In this document: positions 63,495-64,000 of the stretch, one piece after another
How the letters are laid out: the number at the start of each line of letters is the position of its first letter
Numbering within the stretch: the first letter of the stretch is position 1
From: Fistularia commersonii
Taxonomy: Eukaryota > Chordata > Actinopteri > Syngnathiformes > Fistulariidae
Length of the DNA stretch: 64,000 nt
Assembly (NCBI GenBank): GCA_037954325.1
Contig: JBBMNZ010000001.1
Coordinates: 9,302,258 to 9,366,257, forward strand
Direction of reading: 5' to 3'
The notes under the pieces: model-generated
Database searches by the model: none
What the model was told of the DNA's origin: nothing
What the model saw: the letters and a program-made list of their open reading frames with translations, nothing else
Program-made: the position numbers and the translations under genes

Positions 63495-63835
63495 CCCATT
63501 CATGCATTGTCTGCCACTTGTCCTGCACTCAGGGTCACAGGGGATGCCTATCCCAGCTGTCATCAGGCGAGAGGCGGGGTACACCATGGACTGATCGGCA
63601 GTCAATCGTAGGGCCACATATACTGTACAAACACAACCATGCACTCATTTCATGGTAATGTTTCCAATTTTTTCCAATTAACCTGCTGCATGTTTTTGGA
63701 CTGTGGGAGGAAACCGGAGAACCCAGAGGTAATGCAAACTCCTCACAGAAAGGTCCCCTTGTCGGAATTGAAAGAGGGTCCTTCATGCTGTGAGGCTGAA
63801 GCACTTAGAACTGCGCCACCATGGTACCCAGAGAA
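63495..63835 (+). repeat. Dispersed fish repeat, nearly full length
   Basis: TTGTCCTGCACTCAGGGTCA, CAGGCGAGAGGCGGGGTACA, CCAATTAACCTGCTGCATGT, GGACTGTGGGAGGAAACCGG, GCAAACTCCTCACAGAAAGG, CGGAATTGAAAGAGG, GCTGTGAGGCTGAAGCACTT, TGCGCCACCATGG in order. It is the most complete copy of this family in the window. Confidence 0.8.
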
Positions 63836-63842
63836 ACTCGTA

Positions 63843-64000
63843 CCGTATTTTGCGCATTAAAAGGCGCACCTTAAAGCCTTTAGTCTTCTCAAAAACCGAG
63901 AGTGCGCCTTATAATGCAGTGCGCCTTATATGTGGATCAATATTGAGCCTCAAGAGGTCTCGCAACTGCGGGAACCAGCCACCGACTCCATTTTCTCCCC
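63843..64000 (+). mobile_element. Second pogo/Tigger-type transposon, left end (runs off window)
   Basis: TA (63841-63842) then CCGTATTTTGCGCATTAAAA and GGCGCACCTTAAAGCC, followed by GTGCGCCTTATAATGCAGTG direct-repeat-like blocks. The first nine bases (CCGTATTTT) equal those of the element at 50922, but the rest differs, so it is a related family. Confidence 0.7.

Overview
The window is vertebrate nuclear DNA, almost certainly from a ray-finned (teleost) fish. It has one host gene split into many short exons with GT-AG borders, AT-rich introns, and a repeat load typical of fish: Rex1/Babar, L2, Tx1-type L1 and RTE non-LTR elements, Penelope-like sequence, Tc1/mariner, hAT and pogo transposons, gypsy and retroviral remnants. 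There are no bacterial genes, operons, CRISPR arrays or origins.

The host gene is daam2 (Dishevelled-associated activator of morphogenesis 2, a diaphanous-related formin) on the minus strand. Twenty coding exons between 60721 and 9030 join in one frame (2652 bases, 884 codons, every splice phase matching). They cover the end of the GTPase-binding region, the FH3/armadillo region, a coiled coil, a proline-rich FH1 exon, the whole FH2 actin-nucleating domain and the helix after it. The N-terminal exons should lie beyond 64000. The C-terminal exons, including the autoinhibitory DAD, should lie before position 1 or are not recognisable in 1-9029. The DAAM2 rather than DAAM1 assignment rests on residues in the FH1-FH2 junction, the exon at 36171-36277 and the last exon.

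Most of the rest is intronic mobile DNA. 1-9014: a decayed Tx1-type L1 (minus) with another LINE fragment (plus) sitting in it, then two RTE copies end to end, the second stopping about 15 bases from an exon. 9.2-15.5 kb: a tRNA-Ala-derived SINE piece, a Rex1 3' end, a two-unit tandem repeat, a dead Tc1-like transposon with long inverted repeats and a TTAA-flanked MITE. 16.1-17.1 kb: a mariner-type element that fills most of a short intron. 17.9-33.7 kb: a 15.8 kb intron with Penelope-like, retroviral, Rex1, RTE, hAT, pogo and gypsy pieces. 34-41.7 kb: mostly quiet intron plus a nearly complete L2 reverse transcriptase. 42-52 kb: LINE pieces, a 235-base palindrome, a long dinucleotide microsatellite, a partly inverted RTE copy and a complete deleted pogo element. 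53-64 kb: LINE pieces, a gypsy RT fragment, a clean solo LTR, more RTE, hAT remnants and the start of a second pogo-type element.

I found no new multi-gene system. The most informative observations are structural: nested insertions with readable target-site duplications, insertions crowding splice sites, and repeats I could not assign to a family. All family names come from reading the translated sequence; no database search was possible.
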